Shown: in pieces, positions 46,492 to 58,480 of the stretch | How the letters are laid out: each line of letters begins with the position of its first letter | Numbering within the stretch: position 1 is the stretch's first letter | NCBI RefSeq assembly: GCF_026239735.1 | Contig: NZ_JAPIVT010000003.1 | Location: 124,001 to 188,000, forward strand | Direction: 5' to 3' | Source: Pedobacter sp. MC2016-05 | Lineage (GTDB): Bacteria > Bacteroidota > Bacteroidia > Sphingobacteriales > Sphingobacteriaceae | DNA: 64,000 bases | The notes under the pieces: generated by a model | Told to the model about the DNA's origin: nothing | Seen by the model: only the letters and a program-made list of their open reading frames with translations | Database searches by the model: none | Translations under genes and position numbers: made by a program

Positions 46492-47742
46492 ATGGCCACC
46501 GAAATTAAATGTCCGAACTGTGCCCATGTTTTTCCGATGGAAGAAGCAATGGCCGAAGATTATAAGAAAGAGCTGCGTGAGAAAATGGTCACTTTTACTA
46601 AACAAAAAGATGAAGAATTTCAGCGTAAGCTTGCCACAATAGAAAATGAAAAGCAACTGCAGCAAAAGGCTTTTGATGCAAAACTGGTTGAAGAGAAAAA
46701 CAAACTCAAGGGCGATTTAGAAGAGAATTTACGTAAAAGTATTGCTTCGGATTATGAGACTAAACTTCAGATGTTGGAAGGTTCTGCAAAGGACAATGCC
46801 GAAAAATTAAGACTGGCACGGGAAAAGGAACTTCAGTTTCTGAAACGTGAGGAAAGCTTAAAAATTAAGGAAGAGGAGATGGAATTGGCTTTCCAACGCA
46901 AAATGCAGGAGCAACGCAATGAGTTGGTAGAGCAAATCCGCAAGCAGGAAGCCGAAAAAAACAGCATCAAAGATACCGAACATCAGCTTCGCTTAAAAGA
47001 GTTGGAGAAACAACTGGATGATCAGAAAAAGCTGGCCGAAGAAATGAAACGTAAGGCCGAGCAGGGCAGCATGCAGCTGCAAGGCGAAGTGCAAGAGTTG
47101 ATTTTAGAAGAATTGTTGCGCAGTAATTTTCCTTTTGATTTGATTGAAGAAGTTGGGAAGGGCGTTCGTGGTGCCGATTGTGTGCAGGTGGTGCGCAACA
47201 ATTTCGGACAGGAATGCGGGAAAATTATTTATGAAAGCAAGCGTACAAAAGATTTTGGTGGCGACTGGATTGAAAAGCTGAAGAAAGATATGCGAAGCAT
47301 GGGCGTTGATGTGGCGGTGATTGTAAGTCAGTGTTACCCAAAAGGTATGGATTGCTTTGGACAAAAAGACGGGGTTTGGATTTGCTCTTTTGAAGAAGTA
47401 AATGCAGTGGCTTATGTGCTGCGTGATGGAATTTTACGTTTGTCGAGCGCTATGAAATCGCAGGAAAATCGCGGTGACAAAATGCACATGCTTTACGATT
47501 ACCTCACCGGAGCTGAATTTTCAGAGCAATGGAAAGCCATTCGCGAAGGTTTTATGAGTATGAAGTTGTCTATCCAACGCGAACGCGATGCCATGGAACG
47601 TTTGTGGAAAGCCCGCGAAAAGCAACTCGAAAAAGTATTGTTAAATGCAACGCACATTCGTGGTTCAATTGAAGGAATCGCCGGCAGCGATAGTATTCAG
47701 TTAAGTTTAACCGATGATGATGAAACATTGCTGTTGGATTAA
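46492..47742 (+). CDS. DUF2130-domain protein
   Basis: A 416-residue protein. Residues 1-20 contain a zinc-ribbon-like CPNCAHVFP. Residues about 22-190 form a long charged coiled coil. The C-terminal domain (from ELILEELLRSNFPFDLIEEV) contains KGVRGADCVQVVRNNFGQEC, GKIIYESKRTKDFGGDWIEK and GVDVAVIVSQCYPKGMD, a PD-(D/E)xK nuclease-like arrangement (D...E-x-K). This is the DUF2130/COG4487 family; its function has not been established. The nuclease-like reading is mine. Confidence 0.85.
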   Translation: MATEIKCPNCAHVFPMEEAMAEDYKKELREKMVTFTKQKDEEFQRKLATIENEKQLQQKAFDAKLVEEKNKLKGDLEENLRKSIASDYETKLQMLEGSAKDNAEKLRLAREKELQFLKREESLKIKEEEMELAFQRKMQEQRNELVEQIRKQEAEKNSIKDTEHQLRLKELEKQLDDQKKLAEEMKRKAEQGSMQLQGEVQELILEELLRSNFPFDLIEEVGKGVRGADCVQVVRNNFGQECGKIIYESKRTKDFGGDWIEKLKKDMRSMGVDVAVIVSQCYPKGMDCFGQKDGVWICSFEEVNAVAYVLRDGILRLSSAMKSQENRGDKMHMLYDYLTGAEFSEQWKAIREGFMSMKLSIQRERDAMERLWKAREKQLEKVLLNATHIRGSIEGIAGSDSIQLSLTDDDETLLLD

Positions 47743-47752
47743 AATAAGAGCT

Positions 47753-47882
47753 TGTCATGCTGAATACAGTGAAGAATCTCATGGTCTGGAATGCTGGTCC
47801 CAAAAATTTAGTTACAGAAATTAGTGGGTTAATTTTATATAGTGCTGTTCGTTACGGATTCTTCACTGCGTTCAGAATGACA
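47753..47882. repeat. Intergenic inverted repeat, family B
   Basis: TGTCATGCTGAATACAGTGA with AGAATC opposes GATTCTTCACTGCGTTCAGA with ATGACA across about 75 bases. It lies directly after the DUF2130 stop. Confidence 0.85.
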
Positions 47883-47954
47883 GCAAAATAAATACAAAAA
47901 CTGCTAACGTAGATTCAGCCAAACGAGATGGCTAAGCGAACTGCTTTAAGTCGG

Positions 47955-50204
<2,250 letters not shown>

Positions 50205-50251
50205 GTTTGACTGCGAAGAACGTTAGGTCTTTCAGTGATTTTATTCAGTTC

Positions 50252-50280
50252 AAGTCGTTCCAAGTGGAACGACTTTTTTA
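50252..50280 (+). terminator. Terminator after GH97
   Basis: AAGTCGTTCC (50252-50261) pairs with GGAACGACTT (50266-50275) over a four-base loop, followed by TTTTTT. Confidence 0.9.
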
Positions 50281-50347
50281 ATGGTGTTTTTTGAAAAATA
50301 CGCCCGCAGATTAAAATGATTTCCTCTGTGATTTATGATAGGTTTTT

Positions 50348-50432
50348 CGTCCTTGCTAGGTACGAAGCAATCTTAAAGCGAAAAGTTTAATAGCTTCCAT
50401 ACCAGGATTGCTTCGTGCCTCAGCAATGACGA
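50348..50432. repeat. Intergenic inverted repeat, family A
   Basis: CGTCCTTGCTAGGTACGAAG with CAATC opposes GATTGCTTCGTGCCTCAGCA with ATGACG. The spacer 50281-50602 otherwise contains no gene. Confidence 0.85.
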
Positions 50433-50602
50433 CCGTTCTTAAAGCCATTATATTGATTTTTATGAAGTAGATTAATCCTCACCGAAACATGCATCGGAGC
50501 AATAATAGTTAAGTTTTAATCTAAAAAATCCAAATTTCTTTCTTTGCGTTTTCACTTTTTGTACTTTGCGGTTGATAACTTAATCTACGCAAACTCACAA
50601 TT

Positions 50603-51079
50603 ATGGCCAGAACCAAAAATCACATCGAACTACAGTTTTTAAGCGAACCATCTGATGTAAATTATGGTGGCAAAGTTCATGGCGGTATGATGATGAAATG
50701 GATTGACCAGGCGGCATTTGCCTGTGCTTTGCAATGGAGCGAATCTTACTGCGTAACGGTTTATGTAGGCGGCATCCGATTTTTCCATCCCGTACATATC
50801 GGGCATCTGGTAAAAATGGAAGCGAGAATTATTTACACCGGTAAAACCAGTATGCACATCGCTGTAGATGCTTATTCAAAACCTGTGGGTAAAGCCGATT
50901 TTGTCAAAAACACACACTGTATCATTGTTTTTGTGGCGGTAAATGATGAGGGCCAGCCGCAACCAATCCCAGCATTTAAACCAAAAACTGAAAAGGAAAT
51001 TGCTATGCATGGCTATGCTATAAAATTAATGGAGTTAAGAAAAAGCATTGATAAAGAAATGGAACCTTATATTGTTTAG
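50603..51079 (+). CDS. Acyl-CoA thioesterase (YciA-like hotdog)
   Basis: A 158-residue hotdog-fold thioesterase. The central signature is NYGGKVHGGMMMKWIDQAAF and IRFFHPVHIGHLVKMEARII, then YTGKTSMHIAVDAYSKP. The pattern fits the YciA/BFIT cytosolic acyl-CoA hydrolases, with G-G-x-hydrophobic-M-x-W-x-D as the catalytic helix start. It probably hydrolyses medium- or long-chain acyl-CoA; specificity cannot be assigned. It stands alone. Confidence 0.9.
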   Translation: MARTKNHIELQFLSEPSDVNYGGKVHGGMMMKWIDQAAFACALQWSESYCVTVYVGGIRFFHPVHIGHLVKMEARIIYTGKTSMHIAVDAYSKPVGKADFVKNTHCIIVFVAVNDEGQPQPIPAFKPKTEKEIAMHGYAIKLMELRKSIDKEMEPYIV

Positions 51080-51157
51080 CCAATTTAGTGTTCAAATAAC
51101 AATGGACAACTGTTCGAATCCCTTCGGCCCCATTTATTGATTACATTTCTTTATTTC

Positions 51158-52915
51158 TTAGTTACTTGTAGCGATAGAAGCTACACTTGGCAACACAAAA
51201 CTAAACTTACTGCCTTCGCCAAGCGCACTTTCTATCCATATTTTTCCGTCTTCTGCTTCGATAAAATCTTTTGATATGGCTAAACCCAATCCAGAACCAG
51301 ATTTGTTTTGCCCATCAGTAGGTACTTGGAAATAGCGGTCGAATAATCGTTTTTGATATTTCTCTTCAATTCCTTTTCCATAGTCTTTTACCGAGAATTG
51401 AACAAATTTGTCTTTTTGAAAAACATCTATCACAACCTTCGATTTTTCTGAACTATAACGCAAGGCATTTGATAAAAAGTTTACTAAAACCCAAGCCGTT
51501 TTTTGAATATCGGCATTCACCTTTGGTAGATTTTCAGCACAGTTGAGTTCGAGTTGAATTAGTTTCTGTTCAGCCTGAAACTTTACGGCATCTAATGCAT
51601 AGTTTACAATTTCCTTTGGCTCGGTTAGGGCAAATGTTAACTTCAAATTTCCGGTTTCTACCTGCGATAAATCCAGTAATTCACCGGTGATTTTTAGAAG
51701 CCTGTCACTATCTTCCTTAATATGGTTGAGTAGCTGATTCTGTTCCTCATTTACCGAACCTACCCGATGATCGTTAAGCAGTTTCAAACTCATTTTAATG
51801 GAAGATAACGGAGTTTTCAACTCATGCGAAACCGTAGCAATGAAATTTGTTTTGGCTTCATCAAGTTCCTTAAATTGAGTAATATTTTTTAACACATAAA
51901 CACTCCCTGCAGATTTTGACGATGCGGTGAGTGCCTTTTCATCCTGCTCATCATAATTTGGGATCACGATTTCGCGGTTTTCCAAAAGGAAGTAAGATTC
52001 CTTTTCATCGGCATATATTTTAAGGGTTTTATCCTCCGTTTCGGGTTGGGTAATTCTTTTGAACAATTCATTCTTTTTAACCAGTTCGGTGATGTTCTGC
52101 CCGATAACTTTCTCCTCATCAACACTCATCAGCTTTGCTGCCAAATGATTTAAAAATAACACTTCGCCTTTTTCATTTAAGCCAATAATGGCATCTTGCA
52201 TTTGAGCAATAATGGCTTCAATTCTGGATTTTTCCGACTTTATTTTGGAGAGATTACTATTTTCCCACTCGTTCAATTTCTTTACCATGACGTTAAACGC
52301 ATCTGCAAGTTCTGTAAATTCGTCTTGATTATTGAAATGCAAACGTTGCTTGTAGTTTTTCCTGCTGATTTGTTTAATGGCATCGCTAAATTCTGCCAAC
52401 GGATTAGCCACAAAGCCAGGGAAATTAACAATGAAAGTAAATAGAATCAAAAAACTTAAGCCCGCTGCAATGGAAATATACATATTTGCATTTGCCGACG
52501 TTTTGTTTGCCAGTTCATTTTTGTCGTAGATGGCTTTCATATTTATTTCTTCGATACTTTGCAGTGCAGATCGTAAGGTTTTCAAATCGATTTTTCCGGT
52601 AGGTTGCTGCAATTTCTTGTAAGCTAAAGCCAGGTTTTGATAAGCGACTTTTTCACCATTCTCGGTGATATTTTGGCCCTCGTTTTTTAAGTTATCTTCA
52701 AATATTTGCGCTTGTCTTTTCGATAAAGGAAATACTCCTTCATCCAAAATAGTTCGCATTGCAGCAACATATTTTAAGGATTTGTAATTGTCTTTCAGGA
52801 TTACTTTTGATTTATCTGAAAGCTCGTTTAGAAAAAACAATGCAATTAATCCGAAGGATAAAACAATTATAAAGAGGAACCCAAATCCGAGACGAAGCTT
52901 GGTTTTAATTTTCAT
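51158..52915 (-). CDS. Membrane sensor histidine kinase in the kdp locus
   Basis: A 585-residue kinase. Two membrane segments (FGFLFIIVLSFGLIALFFLN and ISIAAGLSFLILFTFIVNF) enclose a helical periplasmic domain. A HAMP domain (VANPLAEFSDAIKQISRKNY), a PAS domain (IEAIIAQMQDAIIGLNEKGE), HisKA with phospho-accepting His364 in ATVSHELKTPLSSIKMSL, and HATPase_c with N box VNFLSNALRYSSE, VKDYGKGIEE and SGSGLGLAISK follow. It ends the kdp run, 118 bases after the truncated kdpD, and probably replaces KdpD's missing kinase half. It lacks the KdpD four-helix membrane domain. Confidence 0.93.
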   Translation of the reverse strand: MKIKTKLRLGFGFLFIIVLSFGLIALFFLNELSDKSKVILKDNYKSLKYVAAMRTILDEGVFPLSKRQAQIFEDNLKNEGQNITENGEKVAYQNLALAYKKLQQPTGKIDLKTLRSALQSIEEINMKAIYDKNELANKTSANANMYISIAAGLSFLILFTFIVNFPGFVANPLAEFSDAIKQISRKNYKQRLHFNNQDEFTELADAFNVMVKKLNEWENSNLSKIKSEKSRIEAIIAQMQDAIIGLNEKGEVLFLNHLAAKLMSVDEEKVIGQNITELVKKNELFKRITQPETEDKTLKIYADEKESYFLLENREIVIPNYDEQDEKALTASSKSAGSVYVLKNITQFKELDEAKTNFIATVSHELKTPLSSIKMSLKLLNDHRVGSVNEEQNQLLNHIKEDSDRLLKITGELLDLSQVETGNLKLTFALTEPKEIVNYALDAVKFQAEQKLIQLELNCAENLPKVNADIQKTAWVLVNFLSNALRYSSEKSKVVIDVFQKDKFVQFSVKDYGKGIEEKYQKRLFDRYFQVPTDGQNKSGSGLGLAISKDFIEAEDGKIWIESALGEGSKFSFVLPSVASIATSN

Positions 52916-52929
52916 GATGGTTTAATTTG

Positions 52930-53029
52930 TTAACCGCAAAGCTCGCCAAGTTTTCCGCAAAGAAGCGCAAAGTTAATTGTCCTAGTCTTTGTGTTCTTTG
53001 CGCCTTTTCTTTGTGTGCTTTGCGGTTAG
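52930..53029. repeat. Inverted repeat, family E (AACCGCAAAG), between kdpD and the kinase gene
   Basis: TTAACCGCAAAGCTCGCCAA opposes TTTGTGTGCTTTGCGGTTAG, with inner GCGCAAAG/CTTTGCGC pairing. A half copy appears at about 50545-50575. It lies inside the kdp transcript. Confidence 0.8.
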
Positions 53030-53033
53030 ATTT

Positions 53034-54158
53034 TTAAGAAAGTATAACCAAATCAATTTCTTTGGCGGCTAAATTACGCAACAGCTGATTAAAAATTGCC
53101 GTTCGCATGATTACCTGGAAAATATTTAAATGTGGCTTTCCAATACAAATGGTGGTGATTTCTTTTTCTGTGGCCATGTTAATAATGGTTTGGGTAATTT
53201 GATTGCTTTTTGTTTTCACCACTTCGGCACCTAGTTCTGTAGCGAGTTTAAAATGGTTAATGAGATGGCGTTGTTTATCAAGCTTGATTTTATCAAAGCT
53301 TTCTGCATCACTTTGTACGTAGAGTACCATCCAAGGAGAGTGGTAGTAGGAAGCAAGCCTTGCTGTTTTTCGAATAACCACACCAGCAGTTTCCGAATTA
53401 GAAGAGATGCAGGCTAAAAACTTTTCCGACCTCAATTTAACTGATTTTGGTATTTCGGTTTTAATTTTCCGCTCCACCTGATGAACTACTTCCTTTAAGG
53501 CCAGCTCTCTCAACTGCAAAATTTTATCTGACTGAAAAAAATTCGACAAAGCCTGTTCGATTTTACTTTTGTCGTAAATTTTGCCTTCTTTTAAACGCGT
53601 AACCAATTCATCAGCCGTTAAATCAATATTCACAATCTCATCAGCAATTTCCAAAATTTTATCGGGAATACGTTCCGTTACGCCGATGCCCGTGATGCGT
53701 TCGATTTCTTCATTGATACTCTCGAGATGCTGAATATTAACCGCCGAAATAACACTGATGCCAGCTTCCAGCAAATCGAAAACGTCTTGCCAACGTTTGC
53801 CGTTTTTACTTCCCCCGGCGTTGGTGTGTGCCAGTTCATCAACCACAACAATTTCAGGGTGCCGATTCAAAATTCCCTGCAAATCCATCTCCTCAATTTC
53901 TTTTCCCCGGTAAAAAATTTTCTTCCTGGCAATTAGGGGCAAATCATTTATCAAGGCTTCCGTTTCTGCCCGCCGGTGCGTTTCCACATAGCCAATGCAA
54001 ACATCGATGCCGTTGCGTAAAAGCGCATGGCTTTCCTGCAGCATTCGATAGGTTTTGCCTACACCGGCACTCATCCCAATATAAATCTTGAGTTTGCCCC
54101 TTCTCGATTTTTGTATGAGTTCGAAAAAATGTTTAACCGAATCGTCTTTTTCTTGCAT
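53034..54158 (-). CDS. kdpD: KdpD N-terminal half (no kinase domain)
   Basis: A 374-residue protein holding only the cytoplasmic N-terminal region of KdpD. Walker A is IGMSAGVGKTYRMLQES (Lys35), then VCIGYVETHRRAETEALIND and EIVVVDELAHTNAGG (Walker B). A USP-like domain follows (FLACISSNSETAGVVIRKTA, TTICIGKPHLNIFQ). It stops before the transmembrane and histidine-kinase domains of a full KdpD (about 890 residues). The start at 54158 (MQEKDDSVKHFF) is preferred; the upstream ATG lies in a repeat half-site. It may regulate the separate kinase encoded next. Confidence 0.93.
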   Translation of the reverse strand: MQEKDDSVKHFFELIQKSRRGKLKIYIGMSAGVGKTYRMLQESHALLRNGIDVCIGYVETHRRAETEALINDLPLIARKKIFYRGKEIEEMDLQGILNRHPEIVVVDELAHTNAGGSKNGKRWQDVFDLLEAGISVISAVNIQHLESINEEIERITGIGVTERIPDKILEIADEIVNIDLTADELVTRLKEGKIYDKSKIEQALSNFFQSDKILQLRELALKEVVHQVERKIKTEIPKSVKLRSEKFLACISSNSETAGVVIRKTARLASYYHSPWMVLYVQSDAESFDKIKLDKQRHLINHFKLATELGAEVVKTKSNQITQTIINMATEKEITTICIGKPHLNIFQVIMRTAIFNQLLRNLAAKEIDLVILS

Positions 54159-54173
54159 TGATATTTTACTTTT

Positions 54174-54198
54174 TGTCATTCTGAGGAACGAAGAATCT
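54174..54198. repeat. Half-site of a family B-like repeat
   Basis: TGTCATTCTGAGGAACGAAG with AATCT is a single arm without its partner. It overlaps an alternative ATG of kdpD. Confidence 0.6.
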
Positions 54199-54233
54199 GC
54201 AACTAATGAGCACTACTCTAACTTTCTCTTTCC

Positions 54234-54302
54234 CATGATCTGTGTCCCCACACACCATTACTTGTTTGTTAGCGTTTCGGTCTGTGAGGACAGAGACCGA
54301 GG
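54234..54302. repeat. Inverted repeat, family D copy
   Basis: CATGATCTGTGTCCCCACAC and CGGTCTGTGAGGACAGAGAC with CGAGG match the elements at 16259-16447. It lies between kdpD and the porin gene. Confidence 0.8.
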
Positions 54303-54356
54303 CGTTAGATTGGCGCCGAAATATTCTGTAATTTTAGTGCTCCCGTGGCAGTATTT

Positions 54357-55427
54357 TTAAAATGAAACAGCAATACTTGCTGTTAATGTTGTATTGACAT
54401 TAACGGAATTGTTTTCTCTTGCAAAAATTTTGTCCTTGCTGTCATAGGTTTTACCTTCCAATCTGACTACCGCATTTGGAATTGGCGAATAATCTACGTT
54501 TAAAGAATAACCTTTCGTTTTAAATCCATTTGTTGTTCCTGTAGATATGAAAATGCCATTTTTGTCTTCGTAATATTCAAACCGACCGGCTACTGCCCAT
54601 TTTTCTGCAAATTTGTATTGCGCAATAACTACCGGAGAAAATACCTCATTTTTGCTGTGATTGTCTTTTGATTGCTGTTGAGTACCACAATCCAAACCGA
54701 GTGTTAGTCCGAATTTATCGCTGAGCTGGAAGATACCATAAATGTTGTGGTAGAAACGGTTTACGCGAACGGAATCTGCGCCCTCTGTTCCCAGGTAATT
54801 GCTATAGTTTACCGTAATTTTTGTCGTTGGTTTCCAGGTTAACTGCAAGCCACCCGCAGGTTTATTGTTTCCATTTTGGCGGGTGATTCTTTGCCATCCA
54901 TTCAGGTAGAGTAGTGTGGCCGTCAATTTTCCATCTTTTGTTCCATAGGTGATTTTAGCTCCAGATTCATAATAAGGTGTGTTTTCCGAAGAAATATTTC
55001 TGGTTAAAACCCAGCAGTCTTTCGAAACGGCGCTTTCGAATCCGATGTGTGAGGAAAATATCCCTGCGTCAATCCATAGATTTTCTGTTTTTGAAAGTTT
55101 TACGCCAGCGTTAGCTTCAAAAATATTTTTAAGTACGCCAGGCTCTGCGGCTAAATTCGCATTGGTGTAGGTACCGGCCATCAGCGCTAAATTCGCCCTG
55201 ATTGAACTGCTTTCGTAAGCTGCTTTGATAAAACCCAGGTTTAAATTCACTTCATTCGCCCGGTTGTGCGAGTAAATGAAAGCGGGTCTGTTATGGTCGG
55301 CTGGTTTGTTAAAATCGTAACCATAGTAAGTTTCTAGGTAACCAGAGAACTTTACTTTGGGTTCATCTTGTGCTAAAGTAGTTAGAGATGCTGTTAATGT
55401 TGCGATAAGGGTGATTAATTTTTTCAT
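54357..55427 (-). CDS. Porin-like outer-membrane beta-barrel protein of the kdp locus
   Basis: A 356-residue protein with signal peptide MKKLITLIATLTASLTTLAQ. Alternating amphipathic strands (VKFSGYLETYYGYDFNKP, LNLGFIKAAYESSSIRANLA, GLQLTWKPTTKITVNYSNYL, WAVAGRFEYYEDKNGIF) end in a C-terminal phenylalanine (ASIAVSF), the usual barrel-assembly signal. The family resembles outer-membrane porins placed in kdp operons of Bacteroidota. It probably lets K+ or small solutes through the outer membrane. It sits between kdpC and kdpD. Confidence 0.87.
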   Translation of the reverse strand: MKKLITLIATLTASLTTLAQDEPKVKFSGYLETYYGYDFNKPADHNRPAFIYSHNRANEVNLNLGFIKAAYESSSIRANLALMAGTYTNANLAAEPGVLKNIFEANAGVKLSKTENLWIDAGIFSSHIGFESAVSKDCWVLTRNISSENTPYYESGAKITYGTKDGKLTATLLYLNGWQRITRQNGNNKPAGGLQLTWKPTTKITVNYSNYLGTEGADSVRVNRFYHNIYGIFQLSDKFGLTLGLDCGTQQQSKDNHSKNEVFSPVVIAQYKFAEKWAVAGRFEYYEDKNGIFISTGTTNGFKTKGYSLNVDYSPIPNAVVRLEGKTYDSKDKIFARENNSVNVNTTLTASIAVSF

Positions 55428-55502
55428 TTTGATTAAGTGATTGCTGATTTTCCTTCGGGATGATTACACGGATTTAAGGATTACACAGATTTTTTACACG
55501 GT

Positions 55503-55588
55503 CGTCATTGCGAGGCACGAAGCAATCCTACAACGAAAGTTATAAAGCAGCGAGTGCATTAAGATTGCTTCGTGCCTTGCAATGACGG
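55503..55588. repeat. Intergenic inverted repeat, family A, kdpC-porin spacer
   Basis: CGTCATTGCGAGGCACGAAG with CAATC opposes GATTGCTTCGTGCCTTGCAA with TGACG, a strong hairpin inside the presumed kdp transcript. Confidence 0.92.
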
Positions 55589-55596
55589 CATTCTTG

Positions 55597-56157
55597 TTAC
55601 AAGTTATCTAATGCCAAATTCAGTTTCAAAACATTTACTGATGATGGACCGAATAATCCAAATAAAGGTTGTAGGGTGTTCATAGCCACTAATTCCTTCA
55701 CTTTTTGTTGACTGATATTTCTAGCTTTGGCTACTCTTGCTATCTGAATTTCTGCACCTTGCTCGGAGATATTTGGGTCTAAACCACTGCCCGATGCCGT
55801 AACCATATCAGCAGGAATATTTGATTTTTGTAAGCCAGGATTATATTTCAAAAGGGTATCAACTCTGGATTGAACTTCTTTTAAATAATCAGGATTGGAT
55901 GGTCCTTTGTTTGAGCCGGCCGAGCCTGCAGCATTGTAATTAACAGCCGATGGTCTGCCCCAGAAGTATTCGGGTTTGGTAAAAGATTGGCCCAATAATT
56001 CGTAGCCGATTGTTTTGCCATTTTTTACAATTTTCTCGCCCCCGCCGTTTCCTGCGGCAAGTTTTCCAGCTATAGCAATGCTGATGGGGTAGATGATGCA
56101 TAATAATACGATTAAAACTAAGGTTAAGCGTAGCGATTGTATGATGTATTTTTTCAT
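55597..56157 (-). CDS. kdpC: Potassium-transporting ATPase subunit C
   Basis: A 186-residue subunit with one N-terminal membrane helix (LRLTLVLIVLLCIIYPISIA). Conserved features are GQSFTKPEYFWGRPSAVNY, SNPDYLKEVQSRVD, PADMVTASGSGLDPNISEQG and RVAKARNISQQKVKELV, all standard KdpC signatures. It stabilises the KdpFABC complex. It follows kdpB after 171 bases containing a repeat. Confidence 0.96.
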   Translation of the reverse strand: MKKYIIQSLRLTLVLIVLLCIIYPISIAIAGKLAAGNGGGEKIVKNGKTIGYELLGQSFTKPEYFWGRPSAVNYNAAGSAGSNKGPSNPDYLKEVQSRVDTLLKYNPGLQKSNIPADMVTASGSGLDPNISEQGAEIQIARVAKARNISQQKVKELVAMNTLQPLFGLFGPSSVNVLKLNLALDNL

Positions 56158-56214
56158 TTTATTTAAATTTTAAGAGAAATAAGTAGTTGTTGATATTGGG
56201 AAATGGGTAATAGT

Positions 56215-56321
56215 GAATAGAGAATAGATTTTAATTTTTTAATGAAATGGATTTTGGAAATAGGAAATAGGTATTAGTAAACGGGCTAATTGACATTATT
56301 TATTGAATCTATTCTCTATTC
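56215..56321. repeat. A/G-rich and C/T-rich inverted repeat, kdpB-kdpC spacer
   Basis: GAATAGAGAATAGATT (56215-56230) opposes AATCTATTCTCTATTC (56306-56321) exactly. GGAAATAGGAAATAGG-type words fill the middle. Similar words occur in the kdpF-kdpA spacer. Confidence 0.85.
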
Positions 56322-56328
56322 CTCATTT

Positions 56329-58356
56329 TTAAACAAATAAGCCAATTACTAAATCAATTAATTTGATGCCGATAAACGGAGCGACAATACCTCCGATGCC
56401 ATAGATAAATAAGTTTCTGCGGAGCAAAGCCGTAGCGCCAATTGGCTTGTAAGCCACGCCTTTAAGCGCCAGTGGAATTAGTATCGGAATGATAATCGCA
56501 TTGAAAATCACTGCCGACATAATCGCACTTTCGGGTGTGTGCAAGCCCATAATGTTTAAACTTTGCAAGGCAGGAATGGATGCAATAAATAAGGCAGGAA
56601 CAATAGCGAAATACTTAGCCACATCGTTTGCGATAGAGAAAGTAGTCAGCGTGCCACGGGTAATTAACAGCTGTTTTCCAATTTCTACAATTTCAATTAA
56701 TTTGGTTGGATCATTGTCCAAATCTACCATGTTACCAGCTTCTTTAGCAGCTTGTGTTCCGCTATTCATGGCCACACCAACATCTGCCTGCGCAAGTGCA
56801 GGCGCATCATTGGTACCGTCGCCCATCATTGCAACAAGTTTGCCTAAGGCCTGCTCGTCTTTAATGTAGTTCATTTTATCCTCTGGTTTTGCTTCTGCGA
56901 TAAAATCGTCTACACCTGCTTTTTCGGCGATGTATTTAGCAGTTAATGGATTATCGCCCGTTACCATTACTGTTTTAACACCCATTTTGCGTAAACGCTC
57001 AAACCGTTCGCTAATGCCTGGTTTAATGATATCCTGCAATTCGATTACGCCTAAAGCTTTTTCATTTTCAGAAACCACTAGTGGCGTTCCGCCGTTGGTT
57101 GCAATGCTTTTTACATGGTCTGCAAGATCCGAAGGAAAAATATTTCCTGCTTTTTCAACAATATTCCTAATAGAATCGAACGCACCTTTTCTAATCCTTC
57201 TTCCGTCGGCAGTATCTAATCCGCTGGAGCGTGTTTCGGCTGTAAACTTAATAAATGTTGAACCTGCTGGTGTGCCTGAATTTTTAAAGCCCTGCTCGTT
57301 TGCCAACTCAATAATTGATTTTCCTTCTGGTGTTTCATCAGCCAAAGAACTTAAAACACATGCATCGGTAAAATCTTTAATCACTACGCCGGCAGTTGGG
57401 TAGAAGTTGGTTGCTTTGCGATTTCCGATGGTGATCGTTCCGGTTTTATCCAATAATAGAACATCAATATCGCCAGCCGTTTCCACCGCTTTACCTGATT
57501 TGGTAATCACGTTTGCTCTTAAAGCTCTGTCCATTCCGGCAATGCCGATGGCTGATAATAAGCCGCCAATAGTAGTGGGGATTAAGCAAACGAAAAGTGA
57601 AATTAAAGCTGCAATGGTAATCGGTGTATTTGCGTAATCGGCAAATGGTTTTAACGTTACACAAACGATGATGAACACTAAGGTAAAACTGGCCAGTAAA
57701 ATGGTTAACGCGATTTCATTTGGAGTTTTCTGGCGGGACGCACCTTCTACCAAAGCAATCATTTTATCTAAAAAACTTTCGCCTGGAGCTGTACTCACCT
57801 GAACTTTTATTTCATCAGATAACACTTTGGTTCCGCCGGTCACTGAAGATTTATCGCCACCTGATTCACGAATTACCGGGGCAGATTCTCCGGTAATGGC
57901 CGACTCATCAATGGTAGCAATGCCTTCGATAATTTCGCCATCGGTTGGAATCGTGTCACCCGTTTCGCAAACAAAAACATCGCCTTTTTTTAATTGATTT
58001 GACGAACGAATTTCAATCGTTCCGTTAGCTAAAAGTACTTTTGCTGGCGTTTCTTCGCGTGTTTTACGTAAGGTATCGGCCTGGGCTTTTCCTCTTGCTT
58101 CGGCAATCGCCTCTGCGAAATTGGCAAACAAAACGGTTAACAGAAGTACCAGGAAGATGAAAAAATTATATAGAAAGGAGCCTTGTCCGCTGTGGTTAAA
58201 AGAATAGACCGTAACGTAGGCCATCACGAGTGTGCCTACCTCCACGGTAAACATCACCGGGTTGCGAACCATTAATCTGGGATCTAGTTTGATGAAAGAT
58301 TGTTTCAATGCAGTTTGCACTAAAGCAGGTTCGAACAATTTATTATTGGGTTTCAT
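56329..58356 (-). CDS. kdpB: Potassium-transporting P-type ATPase subunit B
   Basis: A 675-residue catalytic subunit. The phosphorylated aspartate is Asp303 in [13 protein letters not shown]. Other P-type signatures are [32 protein letters not shown] and [18 protein letters not shown]. The first membrane helices start near residue 35, and a typical C-terminal helical bundle follows. It hydrolyses ATP to drive K+ uptake through KdpA. Confidence 0.97.
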   Translation of the reverse strand: MKPNNKLFEPALVQTALKQSFIKLDPRLMVRNPVMFTVEVGTLVMAYVTVYSFNHSGQGSFLYNFFIFLVLLLTVLFANFAEAIAEARGKAQADTLRKTREETPAKVLLANGTIEIRSSNQLKKGDVFVCETGDTIPTDGEIIEGIATIDESAITGESAPVIRESGGDKSSVTGGTKVLSDEIKVQVSTAPGESFLDKMIALVEGASRQKTPNEIALTILLASFTLVFIIVCVTLKPFADYANTPITIAALISLFVCLIPTTIGGLLSAIGIAGMDRALRANVITKSGKAVETAGDIDVLLLDKTGTITIGNRKATNFYPTAGVVIKDFTDACVLSSLADETPEGKSIIELANEQGFKNSGTPAGSTFIKFTAETRSSGLDTADGRRIRKGAFDSIRNIVEKAGNIFPSDLADHVKSIATNGGTPLVVSENEKALGVIELQDIIKPGISERFERLRKMGVKTVMVTGDNPLTAKYIAEKAGVDDFIAEAKPEDKMNYIKDEQALGKLVAMMGDGTNDAPALAQADVGVAMNSGTQAAKEAGNMVDLDNDPTKLIEIVEIGKQLLITRGTLTTFSIANDVAKYFAIVPALFIASIPALQSLNIMGLHTPESAIMSAVIFNAIIIPILIPLALKGVAYKPIGATALLRRNLFIYGIGGIVAPFIGIKLIDLVIGLFV

Positions 58357-58418
58357 TTTGAGTTTTAATTAAGTGATTTCACAGATTAAAATGATTTCAC
58401 AGATTCTTATCATGTAAT

Positions 58419-58472
58419 TTGTCATGCTGAGCTTGTCGAAGCACCGAATCATTTCGACAGGCTAAATGTGAC
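58419..58472. repeat. Short inverted repeat, family B-like, kdpA-kdpB spacer
   Basis: TGTCATGCTGAGCTTGTCGA and CATTTCGACAGGCTAAATGT with GACA form an imperfect hairpin (TGTCGAA/TTCGACA core) within the kdp operon. Confidence 0.7.
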
Positions 58473-58480
58473 AACTATAT

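Noticed and set aside
51111..51132. Segment resembling a tRNA T-arm and 3' end (GTTCGAATCCCTTCGGCCCC)
   Set aside because: The T-stem does not pair (aactg versus cccttc), no D-arm or anticodon arm lies upstream, and no integrase or second att-like copy is present. Possibly a degraded tRNA remnant, but unsupported.
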